From Neoceratodus forsteri (taxonomy: Eukaryota > Chordata > Ceratodontiformes > Ceratodontidae): a stretch of DNA of 64,000 nucleotides. The position numbers were made by a program, and so were the translations under genes. Within the stretch, counting starts at the first letter, position 1. Each line of letters starts with the position of its first letter. The notes below the pieces were generated by a model. It was not told where the DNA came from. It made no database searches and worked only from the letters and a program-made list of their open reading frames with translations. Of the stretch, positions 21,425-30,889 are shown piece by piece. The stretch is from the NCBI GenBank assembly GCA_016271365.2, contig CM057458.1:197504501-197568500 (forward strand), given 5' to 3'.

Positions 21425-21689
21425 TTTCCACCTCACCTAGAATAAAACTGATAGGGTTTGTCAAAGTTCCTTCCAACAAAGACCTGCCTAACACCTATCT
21501 TCAGATTCCTCCATTGGAGAGATGGAGCCATAGCCCACCCTCTCCAGGGCTCCACCTCAGGGACCCTAAATAACATATTAACTACTAAACATGAAGGAGG
21601 TCTTTACTCCTTCATTAACAATTCCATCTTTTTCCCCCGAGGTCTGATGATAGGTGTTGTGACATATCCATTCCATACCTAGACATAAA

Positions 21690-22150
21690 GTCTGCATTAC
21701 TGTGAGCAACCCCTTTTCAGTGTTAAAATGATAAGGCTGTCAAGAAAGATACCATCGCATAATGCGAGGGTTTTTATCTTTCATAATGTTCAGCCAGCAA
21801 AGGGGATTATGGTCCATCCATAATTCGAATTCCACTCCCAGAGGTAGAATTGGAGAACTTCAATGGCCCAACAGATGGCCAAACATTCCTTTTCTACAGT
21901 AGAATAGTGGGTTTCCCTCTCGTGTAATTTTCTACTAATATAAAAAAACAGGATGTTCTTCTCCATCTATTACCTGAGCGAGAACAGCTCCTATGCCATG
22001 ATTAGATGCATCCGTCTGTACTATAAAAGGTTGAGAAAAATTTGGCATAGTTAACATGGGCAAAGAACATAATCATGCTTTAATGGAATGAAAAACCTCT
22101 TCACATTCCTGGGTCCAACTTACTTTATCTGGTTTATTTTTTCTGGTCAA
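21690..22150 (-). pseudogene. Gypsy RNase H, degenerate
   Basis: Minus-strand readings include QTDASNHGIGAVLAQ at about 21970-22015 (the first Asp and TDAS block of gypsy RNase H). LWMDHNPLCWLNIMKDKNPR follows at about 21775-21830 (the DH-x-x-L-x-WL block). Frames shift between them. It follows RT on the element strand as in all gypsy-like pol genes. It ends just before the polypurine tract, so this element had no integrase in the usual 3' position. Confidence 0.7.
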
Positions 22151-22151
22151 A

Positions 22152-23140
22152 TCAGTTAAGGGGCTTGCTATCGTGGAAAAATTTGGAATAAATTGCCAGT
22201 AATAGCCAGCTAGACCTAGAAAGGATCTTACCTCTTTTTTTTGTAAGGGGCCTAGGGCTATTAGCTACGGCACTCACTTTGGTTATTTCGGGTTTTACCA
22301 CTCTATTCCCAATTTGAAATCCAAGATAAGTCGTTTCTTGCATGGCTAATTTACATTTAGTTAGATTACTAGTTAATCCAGCATTAGCTATGGCTGATAA
22401 TACCAAAACTAGATGTCGTACATGTCTCTCCCATGAAGGGCTGAATATTATGACATCATCTAGGTACGCTGCACTATAGGAAGAGTGTGGTGTTAGGATT
22501 TTGTTCATCATTCTTTGAAAGGTGTCCGGAGCACCATGCAAACCAAAGGGCATCACAGTGAATTAGAACAACCCTATAGGTGTGCTAAACGCTGTTTTTT
22601 CTCTGGCATCCCTTTTAAGGGGAATCTGCCAATGACCTTTAGTTAAATCGAGGGTGCTAATATACTTGGTAGTTCCTATATGATCAAGGACATCATCAAT
22701 TCATGGCATAGGATAACTATCAAATTTAGATAGGGTGTTTAGACATCTAAAATCAAGGTATATACGAATGCCCCCTTCCTTTTTACTAACAACCACCATA
22801 GGGAAGTTCCAATCACTGTGAGATGGTTCAATTATACATAGGTTCTGCATTTTTTTAACTTCCTGTATGACTTCTTCTCTAAGCCTTTCAGGTAGTCTAT
22901 ACAGTTTTTGCCTGATGGGTAGTTGTTGGGCTACATGAATTTGATGTACTGCTTCTTTTGTCTTCCCAGGGTTCCCTGTAAATATATCCTTGAATTCCTG
23001 TAACAAGTTCTGTAATTCTCTGGCTTGCAGGTCAGTCAAGTCAGGATTTACTAAAATATCCCCCATTTCTCCTATACCCTCCAACCTTTGATATGCAAGA
23101 TGTAATTCACTATCAGAAGAGTCAGGATGAACATAACTAC
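22152..23140 (-). pseudogene. Gypsy reverse transcriptase
   Basis: Reading down the minus strand: an N-terminal spacer with FKDIFTGNPGKTKEAVHQIH (about 22925-22990), SDWNFPMVVVSKKEGGIRIY (about 22755-22815), then ISTLDLTKGHWQIPL (about 22620-22665, first catalytic Asp), MPFGLHGAPDTFQRMM (about 22510-22556) and YLDDVIIFS, whose YLDD codons are 22455-22466. Stops interrupt after SKFDSYPMP (near 22700) and before FTVMPFG (near 22563). The YLDD and the downstream thumb block with TTYLGFQIG are gypsy-like. The N-terminal end joins the integrase tail once the L1 insertion is skipped, so integrase and RT were one continuous frame region. Confidence 0.85.
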
Positions 23141-23156
23141 AAAGGAGGGGAGGTCT

Positions 23157-23795
23157 AATCTAAGGGGAAGGAATATTTGTTCCTAGTTATGACTGTGGCG
23201 GCCAATAAGGTGATAACACAAAATTGGCTCTCAGAGAACCAATTAACAACCTCTCAATGGCTTAACAATGTTAAAACAATCAGAGAGGCAGAAGCTGTTA
23301 CAGCCAAAGTGAGGCAGAAAGTGGAGAGATTTAATACCTGGTGGCATCCCTTCTTTACTTACTTAGAAGAGAGGGAGGGACTTTCAGTGCTAGCCCAGCA
23401 ACAGATGTGAAGTGTCCATGAGCATTCACAAGGGATAGACAAAGTAAAAGATAGTAAAAACAGACACCAAGTTTGAAAGTTTTTATTAGATTTAATTTAT
23501 TTATTTCTATTTAGTTTTCTTTTTTTGTTGATTCCTGTTTTTGGTACAGAAAATGGGAGACAAAAAAAAACAAAACAGTAGTCATGTACACAGTTGTGAT
23601 GATGCCTTGCTGAGTGATCAGTACAGAGTAAAATGACAGATGAGTGGACAATGTTTGTACTAAAGAATAGTCCTAATAACAATTGTGTGTAATAGGTAAA
23701 AATGAAATGTAAACCTTCTTTCATATAGCACAATATGTAATTCAATTGTATGTCTACCTGAGTATTGTCTCTAATAAAAAAATGTAAGTTCAAAA
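23157..23795 (+). mobile_element. 5'-truncated L1-type LINE with 16-bp target duplication
   Basis: The open frame 23177-23410 ends an L1-like ORF2: TVAANKVITQNWLSENQ, then SQWLNNVKTIREAEAVTAKV and FNTWWHPFFTYLEE, the usual C-terminal W...WL...I...E...TA...W-P-x-L-x-Y pattern. A 3' untranslated part of about 390 bp follows, with an A-rich end. AAAGGAGGGGAGGTCT is present exactly at 23141-23156 and 23796-23811, the target duplication. It lies between the integrase and reverse transcriptase parts of the gypsy pol. This is direct evidence that an L1-type machinery was active in this lineage. Confidence 0.8.
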
Positions 23796-23811
23796 AAAGG
23801 AGGGGAGGTCT

Positions 23812-24900
23812 TTCCTCCCAGAGCTTTAACAAATTAGCATGATATATCTGTGTTTTACTTCTTTTATCAGGTAATTCTATTTCATATGTTACAGGACCTT
23901 ATCACCTTATATGGACGTTGCCACTTCATATGTAATTTATTATCTGAGGATAGTAATAGGAGTAAGACTTTATCCCCCTCTCTGAATTCCTTATGCCCTG
24001 TCCCTCTGTCATAATACACCTTCTGTTTCAACTTGTTTTCCACATTAGCCTGATGTGCTTTTTGCACATACTTAGCTAATCATGCATGTAATCGCTGCTA
24101 GTAGTCCAATGGCAGAATTTCCTTCTGAATTTCCCTCTCTTCCCATTCCTTTTTAATAATGTCTAGGGGGCCTCTGGGATTGCAGCCATATGACAGTTGA
24201 AAGGGCGAATATCCAGTAGAGGCTTGGGGTACCTCCCTGTATGCAAACATCAAATATGGCAGATACATGTCCCACTTGTTCCCTTCCTCTTGAACATATT
24301 TCCTCAACATTGCTTTCAACGTCTGGTTGAAACGTTCTACCAACCCATCCATTTGTGGATGATAAGGTGTGGTAAATATCGTCTCAATTTGAAGGGTTTG
24401 ATATGAGCGTTGCAACAGACTTGAACAAAAGTTAGGACCCCTGTCAGTTAACATTTCCCTAGGTATACCCATACGGCTGAAAATCTTTACCAGTTCATTT
24501 GCTATTTTGGATGCAGTCACAGTTTGTAGGGGAATAGCTTCAGGATATTTGATGGCATAGACTACTACTACTAAAATAAAGCAATTCCTTCTGGCACTCT
24601 TGGGCAGGGGACCCACTACATCCATCGCAATTCTTTGGAAAGTATCTGTGACCACCAAGGGCATAGGAAGTAGGGGTACCATGTCCTTACATCCAATCTT
24701 AGCAATTTTCTGGCATTCTCCACAACTTTTACAATACTTAGCCACTTGTTTGTGAATGCTAGGCCAATAAAAACGATGGAGTAAGCAACTGAGGGTACAG
24801 TCCCTACCTAGGTGACCAGCTAAGGGAATGTCATGGGCTATTTCAAGCAATTTAGTCCATCTGGGCCATATAGCAGACCCTTCAGTAGGCAGTCCCACCG
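23812..24900 (-). pseudogene. Gypsy integrase, near-intact, placed before RT
   Basis: The frame 24098-24988 is open for 296 codons, the first ones reading in from the LTR and primer site. It has the HHCC zinc finger (IAHDIPLAGHLG at about 24815-24850; CKSCGECQ at about 24705-24730). The D,D-35-E core is represented by MDVVGPLPKS (about 24600-24630), LTDRGPNF (about 24430-24455) and HPQMDGLVERFNQTLK (about 24310-24360). Past a shift near 24085 the C-terminal part (ANVENKLKQKVYYDRG, FREGDKVLLLL, MKWQRPYKVI) continues to PDKRSKTQIYHANLLKLW near 23830. The zinc finger starts about 60 bp from the primer-binding site, so gag and protease have been lost. Confidence 0.85.
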
Positions 24901-24901
24901 A

Positions 24902-24919
24902 ATCCCACTTCTGCCACCA
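24902..24919 (-). promoter_or_regulatory. Primer-binding site, tRNA-Leu-like
   Basis: Two bases inside the right LTR, the minus strand reads TGGTGGCAGAAGTGGGAT, continuing TCG. The 3' end of vertebrate tRNA-Leu predicts TGGTGTCAGAAGTGGGATTC, so all but one base agree. This fixes the element's orientation as minus and supports the right-hand copy as the 5' LTR. Confidence 0.65.
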
Positions 24920-24921
24920 TG

Positions 24922-26295
24922 TGTGAAAGGCTGTGGGTGGGATAATGGACTTGAAGCAGTGATGGTTTGAACAAAATTTAATTTTCAATTTATTACCAAC
25001 AGAACAAAATAAATAGTGGACTGTAGTTCAACAAAATAAAACAAAATCAAAGAGAAGCATAACTCAAAAGTTGTAAATAACCATCTCCATATACATAGCT
25101 AGAAGAGGCTAGCTAGGTCTAGGTGTTTCACCCTCAACACTTTTCCACCATCTCGATACTGCATATACTAGTAAGGAATATATACCTAAATGGCATCATG
25201 TGACTAGATAACTCCTCCCCTTAGTCCATATTGCTAACAATTAAAGTCTCTTTTCATGTATTTTAACTATACAATAAAGGTAACATTATTTATTTAAAGA
25301 TTCTTTAATAAATGCAGTACTAAAATACCAAAATCACTTGTTTATTCAACAAAGAATGACATGTCAGTCTCCCTAAGTACCATCTCCCCAAACTCAGACA
25401 TAAATATGCCGAAGAAATGGCCAGTCAGCTCTTAATATCACAGAGTGAAGAGCTGGAGCTGGAGTACTGTACTATGACAACAAACTTCCAGACTCTCACT
25501 GTTACCTAAACTGTCTCACTAACCTTATAGACGAGTGTTCGGGTAAGCTTGAGTTTCCAAATAACCCCCCCTTCCCAAAGTCTTTATTTACAAAAATGAG
25601 CACAACAAGAAATAATTCCAGAACCAACCACTCAAGCATTTTCTCTTTCAGCAAGCGAATGTTGTTCCCTAGCACGAAAGAGCGCACATTTGTGGAGGAC
25701 AGAAAGTTGCCCCAATTCAGCAGCCGCATTGCTGAGGAGAAAAAGAAAATGTTTTCTCCAAGCAGCGGCTTTTAGTCACTGAACCAGGGTCCCTTGTTTA
25801 CCAACAAGAAAAGAACTATACAAGGTAAACCACTCCAAGGTTGCATGAACTGAACAGGGAATCATTTTAAACTTTTATCTACTTTCACTATTAAACTCAA
25901 AGCTATTATGCTTCATACCAGAATGGCTCACATTTGCTTCAGTGTGCAAGTGCAAGGAGGCTCCGGGAACTTGCGTTTTCCACTAGAAGAATGTTTACTG
26001 TTGCCAACTACTTCTTTTTAACAATTGCTACGAAGTCGTGCTCATGGAATAAAAAGGGGCAGACTGCAACATATACAGAGATCTGACAAATAAACAAAAC
26101 ATAAGACGAAACAGATATCAAGGGGACACTACAACAAAGTGGGTGGCCAGCCCAACAAACAAAACGGACACACAAATGTTCCACACAGACAACAAGTGCA
26201 GTCTTATGGCATCTTCCAGATACACAGCTTCCTATCAATACCTTCTGGTACTACTATACAGTTTGCAATAATAAAAAAAAGGGGGGCCTCTTACA
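24922..26295 (-). repeat. 5' LTR of the Gmr1-type element
   Basis: On the plus strand it begins TGTGAAAGGCTGTGGG and ends GGCCTCTTACA. It pairs with 20052-21424. Promoter and RNA start signals must lie here on the minus strand, but I could not place them with confidence; an AATAAA-type signal (minus strand, near 24985-25015) lies close to the LTR end, as expected for R/U5. Directly to the right, 26296-26300 is the target duplication and the interrupted CR1 resumes. Confidence 0.85.
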
Positions 26296-26300
26296 GAGAG

Positions 26301-27630
26301 ATTGCTTAAAGAAAGGGTAGTGGGGCATCTAGAAGCCACTGGAGCCCAGGACCATAGGCAACATGGATTCACAACGGGGAGGTTGTGTCAGACACATCTG
26401 GTTGATTTCTTCAACTGGGTGACAAAGGAAGTAAATCAGGGTGGGGCAGTGGATGTCGATTGCATTGATTTCAGCAAAGCCTTTGACACAGTCCCACATA
26501 GGAGGCTGATAAACAAGCTGGGTAGGCTGGGTATGGGGGACAGGGTGGTAAACTGGGTTAGAAACTGGCTAACAGACATGAGGCAGAGGATGGTGGTAAA
26601 TGGGGTGCAGTCTGTGGAGAGAGGGGTGACCAGAGGGGGGCGCCTCAAGAACTGGTCCTGGGGCCAGTCCTGTTCAGTGTCTTCATTAGCGACATTGCAG
26701 AAGGGCTGGAGGGAAAGGTCTGCCTGTTTGCAGAGGACACCAAGATCTGCAACAGAGTGGATACCCCAGAGGGGGTGGAGAAAATTAGGAGGCACCTGGG
26801 GAAGCTTCAAAAATAGTCTGAGGACTGGCAACTGAAGTTTAATTCTAAAAAGTCCAAAGTTATGCACCTGAGACACAGAAACCCTGGGGACAGCTACAAG
26901 ATTTTGGGGGGGGGAGGGTTCCTGACAGTCACAAAGGAGGAAAGGGACCTGGAGGTTATTATTTCAGATGACCTGAAAATGTCAAAGCAGAGTGCTAAGG
27001 CAGCTGGGAGGGCCAGTGGCATGCTGGGGTGCATAGGCAGAAGTATCACCAGCAGAAGGAGGGAGGTAGTGATGCCATTATATAAAACCATGGTCAGGCC
27101 TCACATGGAGTACTGCGCGCAGTTCTGGAGGCCGCATTTTTGTAAGCACATTAGCAGGCTGGAGATGGTCCAGAGAAGGGTGACTAAGATGGCACAGGGC
27201 TTGCAACACAAGACTTATGAGAAGAGATTAAGGGACCTCAATATGTACTCGCTGGAAGAGCGGAGGGAAAGAGGGGACATGATAGAAACATTCAAGTACC
27301 TCAAGGGTATAAACAAGGTGAAGGGGGAGACATTTTCCAATACAGGAGGAACACAAGAATGAGGGGACATGATATGAAATTGGAAGGTCGGAGGTTAAGA
27401 GGGAATGAGAGGAAGTTCTTCTTCACAGAGAGGGTGGTGGACACATGGACTGGTCTGCCTCAGGAGGTGGTAGGAGTGAGTACTGTGGATGGATACAAGC
27501 ATGCTTGGGACAGGCATGAGGAACTATAGAGGTACAGCAGCGAGTGGGTCAGAAGCAGTAATCCAGTACAAGGGCTTACAGGCAGACTAGATGGGCCAGG
27601 TGGTCCTTATCTACTGATAATTTCTATGTT
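26301..27630 (+). pseudogene. CR1 ORF2, 3' part: RT palm to 3' end
   Basis: It resumes with RLLKERVVGHLEATGAQDHR, then HGFTTGRLCQTHLVDF (about 26355-26405), FSKAFDTVPHRRLI (about 26468-26510, catalytic Asp) and the RT box FADD, which here reads FAED (codons 26727-26738), a change in a catalytic pair. A frameshift near 26630 and a stop near 26815 precede the thumb: ERDLEVIISDDLKMSKQSAK (about 26943-27000), MPLYKTMVRPHMEYCAQFW (about 27072-27130), LNMYSLEERRERGDMIETFK (about 27236-27295). The final blocks FFTERVVDTW and the 3' untranslated end follow to about 27630. Confidence 0.8.
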
Positions 27631-27639
27631 TCCCACTGG

Positions 27640-28845
27640 GACCATGAGCCCTGGGTCCGGAAGGGACCCAGGTGTGCTCCCCAGCCCAGATCTGGGGCAT
27701 CTGTGGTTAGGATATGATGCAGGGAAGAGATCTGGAATGGAACGCCTTGAAGCAGGTTCAAGGGATACATCCACCACTGCAGTACCTTGTGCACTGGAGA
27801 AGAGACCGGGACTGGATGGTCAAACTCATCTGAGCGCTGGTCCCCCCTGTACCCTGAGGGTACACTGAAGGGTACACATATAAAGCCTGGCCAGCGGAAC
27901 GGTGGGTATGGCCGCTGACATTAGGTGCAACAATCTGAAGTACTCCCTGCCAGAATGTACTGACTCTGAGCGACTTCCTGAGTTTGGGGATGTGGCACTC
28001 TACCCTGTTCTGGGGCAGGAAGGCCTTCCCTTGCACAGAGTTCAGAACTGCCCTTATATACTGCAGTCTTTGGGACGGTATTAGAACCACCTTGGGCAGA
28101 TTGACAGTAATGCCCAGGGAGGAGAAGAACTAAAGAGTGTGCTTCAGACTAGTCAGCAGAAGCTGTTCTGTGGATGGGGCCTTTAGGAGCCAATCATCCA
28201 GATAACGGAAAATATACAGTTCCCTCCCTTCTGAGAGCTGCTGTGACCGCTGCCAAGCACTTAGTAAAGACTCGTGACACAGAGGATAAGCCAAAGGGCA
28301 GCACTTTGAACTGCTAATACTTGCCCTGAAAGGCAAAACAAAGAAACTCCCTGTGCAGAGGAAACACAGAGATATGCAGGTAGGCATTCTGCATGTCCAG
28401 TGAATACAGCCAGTACCCTGCCTTGAGGAGGGGCATTAGGCCTGCCAAAGTCACCATCCTGAACTTTTTGTACTGGACAAACAGATTGAGTTCATTTAGA
28501 TCTAAGATGGGCCTCAGATCTCCAGTCTTTTTGGGGACCAGGAAAAACCTGGAATAAAACCCCTGGTTTCTCCGGCACCTGTGCACTGGTTTGATGGCCT
28601 GCCTTGTGCAGAAGAGACTGTACTTCCTCCTGGAGAAGACAAGTGAGCCAGGAATAATTGAAGGGTGGAGGGGTGTCTGGAGTCTGCTGTATAAGCTCCA
28701 AGGTGTGGCCCTTTTCTATGATCTGCAGAATCCATGCATCTGAAGTTATGGTTCTCCACTGATTCAGATGGAAGGAGAACCGATCTCCGACCACCAACTC
28801 CTGGGTCTGGACCAGAGGAGGACGTCTGGCAAGGAGTCAAGCTGA
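27640..28845 (-). pseudogene. DIRS reverse transcriptase, element D
   Basis: Minus-strand pieces in order: VGDRFSFHLNQWRTITSDAW (about 28735-28795), NQGFYSRFFLVPKKTGDLRP then ILDLNELN (about 28500-28570), YSLDMQNAYLHI (about 28370-28405, first catalytic Asp), FQVLPFGLSS with a degraded tail (about 28270-28310), IFRYLDDWLLKA (about 28175-28212, the catalytic YLDD) and ARAVLNSVQGKAFLPQNRV. Frames shift at about 28560 and 28310. The sequence VPKKTGDLRP-x-LDLR-x-LN is characteristic of DIRS-group RTs. Confidence 0.7.
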
Positions 28846-28849
28846 GGTG

Positions 28850-30620
28850 AAGCCAGTCACAGAGGCTGGTCCCTAACTTCTGGGGTGCTTGGCCGCTGCT
28901 CCAGCACTGGAGGGGTCAGGCAAAGGAGCCTGGGCTCTATGCTTTCCCTGGGTATGGGCAGCTGTTCCAGGCCCACTGTTCTGTTTATGAAAAGTAGGCT
29001 GCCCTCTGCCCCTTGGCTGAGTGTGGTAGAGGGGGTGAACTGATTTGATGGCCGTGCCTGAAGCCTGCAGATCATTTATGAGGTCCTGGACATCAGGGCC
29101 GAACAGCTTAGTGCCATTAAAAAGGGCATTAAGCACTTTGTGCTGCACATCAGCCGCAAATCCAGAGACTCTGAGCCAGGAGTGCCTATGGAGGCATATG
29201 CCAGTGGCAGCTGCACTGGCAACGGTATCAGTGATGTCATACAGTGATCTGAGGAGATGTTTGCTAACATCCTCAGCCACCTGGACACACTGAAGCAATT
29301 CCTGCTTTTGTGAGCCATCAGGAAGGGCTTGAGCCTTGCCTTGCCTTTCTTCTAGTTGGCTTTTTGGTATTTGACCATGTGTGACAGTTTGTAATCCTCA
29401 AACTTAAGGTGGAGGAGGCATAAACCCTTTTTCCCCAGAGGTCTATCCTACAAGATTCCTTGTCTGTGGGAAGGGAACTAAGGTGTTTAGGCGTCTTAGA
29501 TCTGTCATTAGCTGCCTTAATGACCACTAAATCAGTTTCGGCCTGGGCAGCAAAATAGGGGAGACCCTGAGGGGTGTGATAAAGCTTGTCTGCCCTGCAG
29601 GGCATAGTTGGCACCATGTCTGGTCTGTGCCAGGCTGCTGCGGCTGCATTCTTCAATGCTGGGAGCATTGGAGGAATGATCTTTGAGGAGATTCTGGAAA
29701 CTCTAGGAAATCCACCAGGTCTTTTCTGGTGGCATCCACTTCCTCAGTGTGGAAACCCATGGTAGAGGACAGCTACTTCATCACATTAAAAAATGTGGGG
29801 TCCTTAGAAGAGGACCTGGGAGTATGCTTCACAGTGTTCTTACTGACGGAAAAGGATGTGGACTTGTCAGAAAGCAGGATCTCTTCCTCTTCTTCCTCAA
29901 CATCATCAGGAAGAATGAGGTCAGGGTGATGCTCCTCTTCAACATTGACCTCTTCTATTTCTGGGTCTGGCATTGGATTAGCTGGTGGCGATCCATGGGG
30001 AGACTCCCAGGGTCGATGACAAAGCAGCCATCGATGGTGTCAGTGAAGTGGGCCTATTCAAGGTGCCCAGCTGCTGAACGAGTACGTTAGTGAACATAAT
30101 CAGTATTTTGTTCAGGTCAATGGTGGATGTTAGTGGAGGGGGGGGGTTCAACGACATAGGTGTTGATGACCTACCTGTGGTGTTCTGAGAACCCGATGAG
30201 CCTGTAGCCCTGGTAGGAGAAGAGGCATGCCTCGATGGGAGAGTCGATGATGAACCTGTTGTCAATGGAGAGGCCAACGTCCAAGCGCCCTGAGAATTGG
30301 GTGGAGGTGCTGTCAGTATGGGTCTGGTGGGTATAGAGACCCAGACAGCTGTTCTCCTTATTGGAGCGGCCGTCGCAACTGAAGATCCCCCCGAAGAAGC
30401 TCTGGGAGCTCGAAGATCTAGTTGGCAACTGGGAGGCCGGGGGCCTGGAGGACCCTTGCCTGTAGCTGGCCACCTGTTGTTCCATCAGAAATTTCTTAAG
30501 AGCCTTTTTGCATTGCTGAAAGGTAGTTTGATTGAACTTCTAGCAGAGCTTATAGTCAGAGACTTTGTGGTCAGGCACAAGACAGCAGACACAAACTGAA
30601 TGTTCATCTGTTGAGGCAAT
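28850..30620 (-). pseudogene. DIRS gag, element D
   Basis: Pieces include AWHRPDMVPTMPCRADKLYH (about 29580-29640), AAQAETDLVVIKAANDRSKT (about 29490-29555), DLWGKRVYASSTLSLRI (about 29400-29450), QVAEDVSKHLLRSLYDITDT (about 29230-29285), RHSWLRVSGFAADVQ (about 29150-29195), ALFNGTKLFG (about 29100-29130) and KSVHPLYHTQPRGRGQP (about 29000-29050). An acidic stretch with EVNVEEEHHPDLILPDDVEE lies near 29900. Several frameshifts break it. As in other vertebrate DIRS gag genes, the Cys-rich N-terminal part lies at the right end (about 30530-30610). Confidence 0.65.
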
Positions 30621-30889
30621 CTTCTTTACACAGCGGCAACAATGGAAATGAGAAGAGGAAGGATTAACTTGATATAAACAAAAGAAGAAATCTCTTGAAA
30701 AAGAGGTTTTTTACTAGGTAAGTGAAAAAAGCTGTAGGCTGAAAAAAGGCATGAATACTGTGACTGAGCTTCCACGAAGACCCATGCAAGCGAGTAGATG
30801 GCGGAAAAGAACTGAGGAAGGAGCAGGGCCATCCACGCCTATATGGGGTCGGTGACATTGGCGGACATCAACGGCGTGGGTGGCCCCAG

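Larger units (their letters stand above)
20052..26295 (-). mobile_element. Gmr1-type Ty3/gypsy LTR retrotransposon with integrase before RT
   Basis: Two LTRs of about 1373 bp (20052-21424 and 24922-26295) bracket about 3.5 kb. On the minus strand the order is 5' LTR (right), primer-binding site, integrase, reverse transcriptase, RNase H, 3' LTR (left). Integrase ahead of RT is the Ty1/copia order, but both domains are Ty3/gypsy in sequence; this combination defines Gmr1-like elements. Gag and protease are missing between primer site and integrase, so the copy is a deletion derivative. Flanks AAGAG (20047-20051) and GAGAG (26296-26300) fit a 5-bp target duplication with one change. An L1 fragment (23157-23795) interrupts it. 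Confidence 0.85.
16720..27630 (+). mobile_element. Near full-length CR1 LINE, split by an LTR element
   Basis: With the LTR element at 20052-26295 removed, the CR1 is about 4.6 kb. It has a pyrimidine-rich leader with tandem units, ORF1 with a zinc-binding and an esterase domain, ORF2 with APE endonuclease and reverse transcriptase, and a 3' end with GACTAGATGGGCCAGGTGG and TTTCTATGTTTC near 27620. CR1 copies are usually 5'-truncated, so a copy that keeps the leader is uncommon. Both ORFs are inactivated by shifts and stops. The LTR element entered the ORF2 codons for KIMK-RLLKE. Confidence 0.75.
27630..30885 (-). mobile_element. DIRS element D: leader, gag and RT; 3' part missing
   Basis: On the minus strand a leader (about 30885-30620) is followed by gag (about 30600-28850) and reverse transcriptase (28845-27640). 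RNase H and recombinase are absent: the CR1 3' end at 27630 takes their place. To the right, the RT of element E stops at about 30890, so D begins where E is cut. The leader phrase on the plus strand CCATATAGGCGTGGATGG region resembles the leader of element F near 44880. Confidence 0.65.

Noticed and set aside
24098..24988. Integrase frame as a domesticated host integrase gene
   Set aside because: It sits between two LTRs next to a primer-binding site, and the frame runs on into degenerate gypsy pol.
20047..26300. The split pol order as an inversion of a normal gypsy element
   Set aside because: Integrase, RT and RNase H are all on the minus strand and the integrase tail joins the RT spacer once the L1 is removed.
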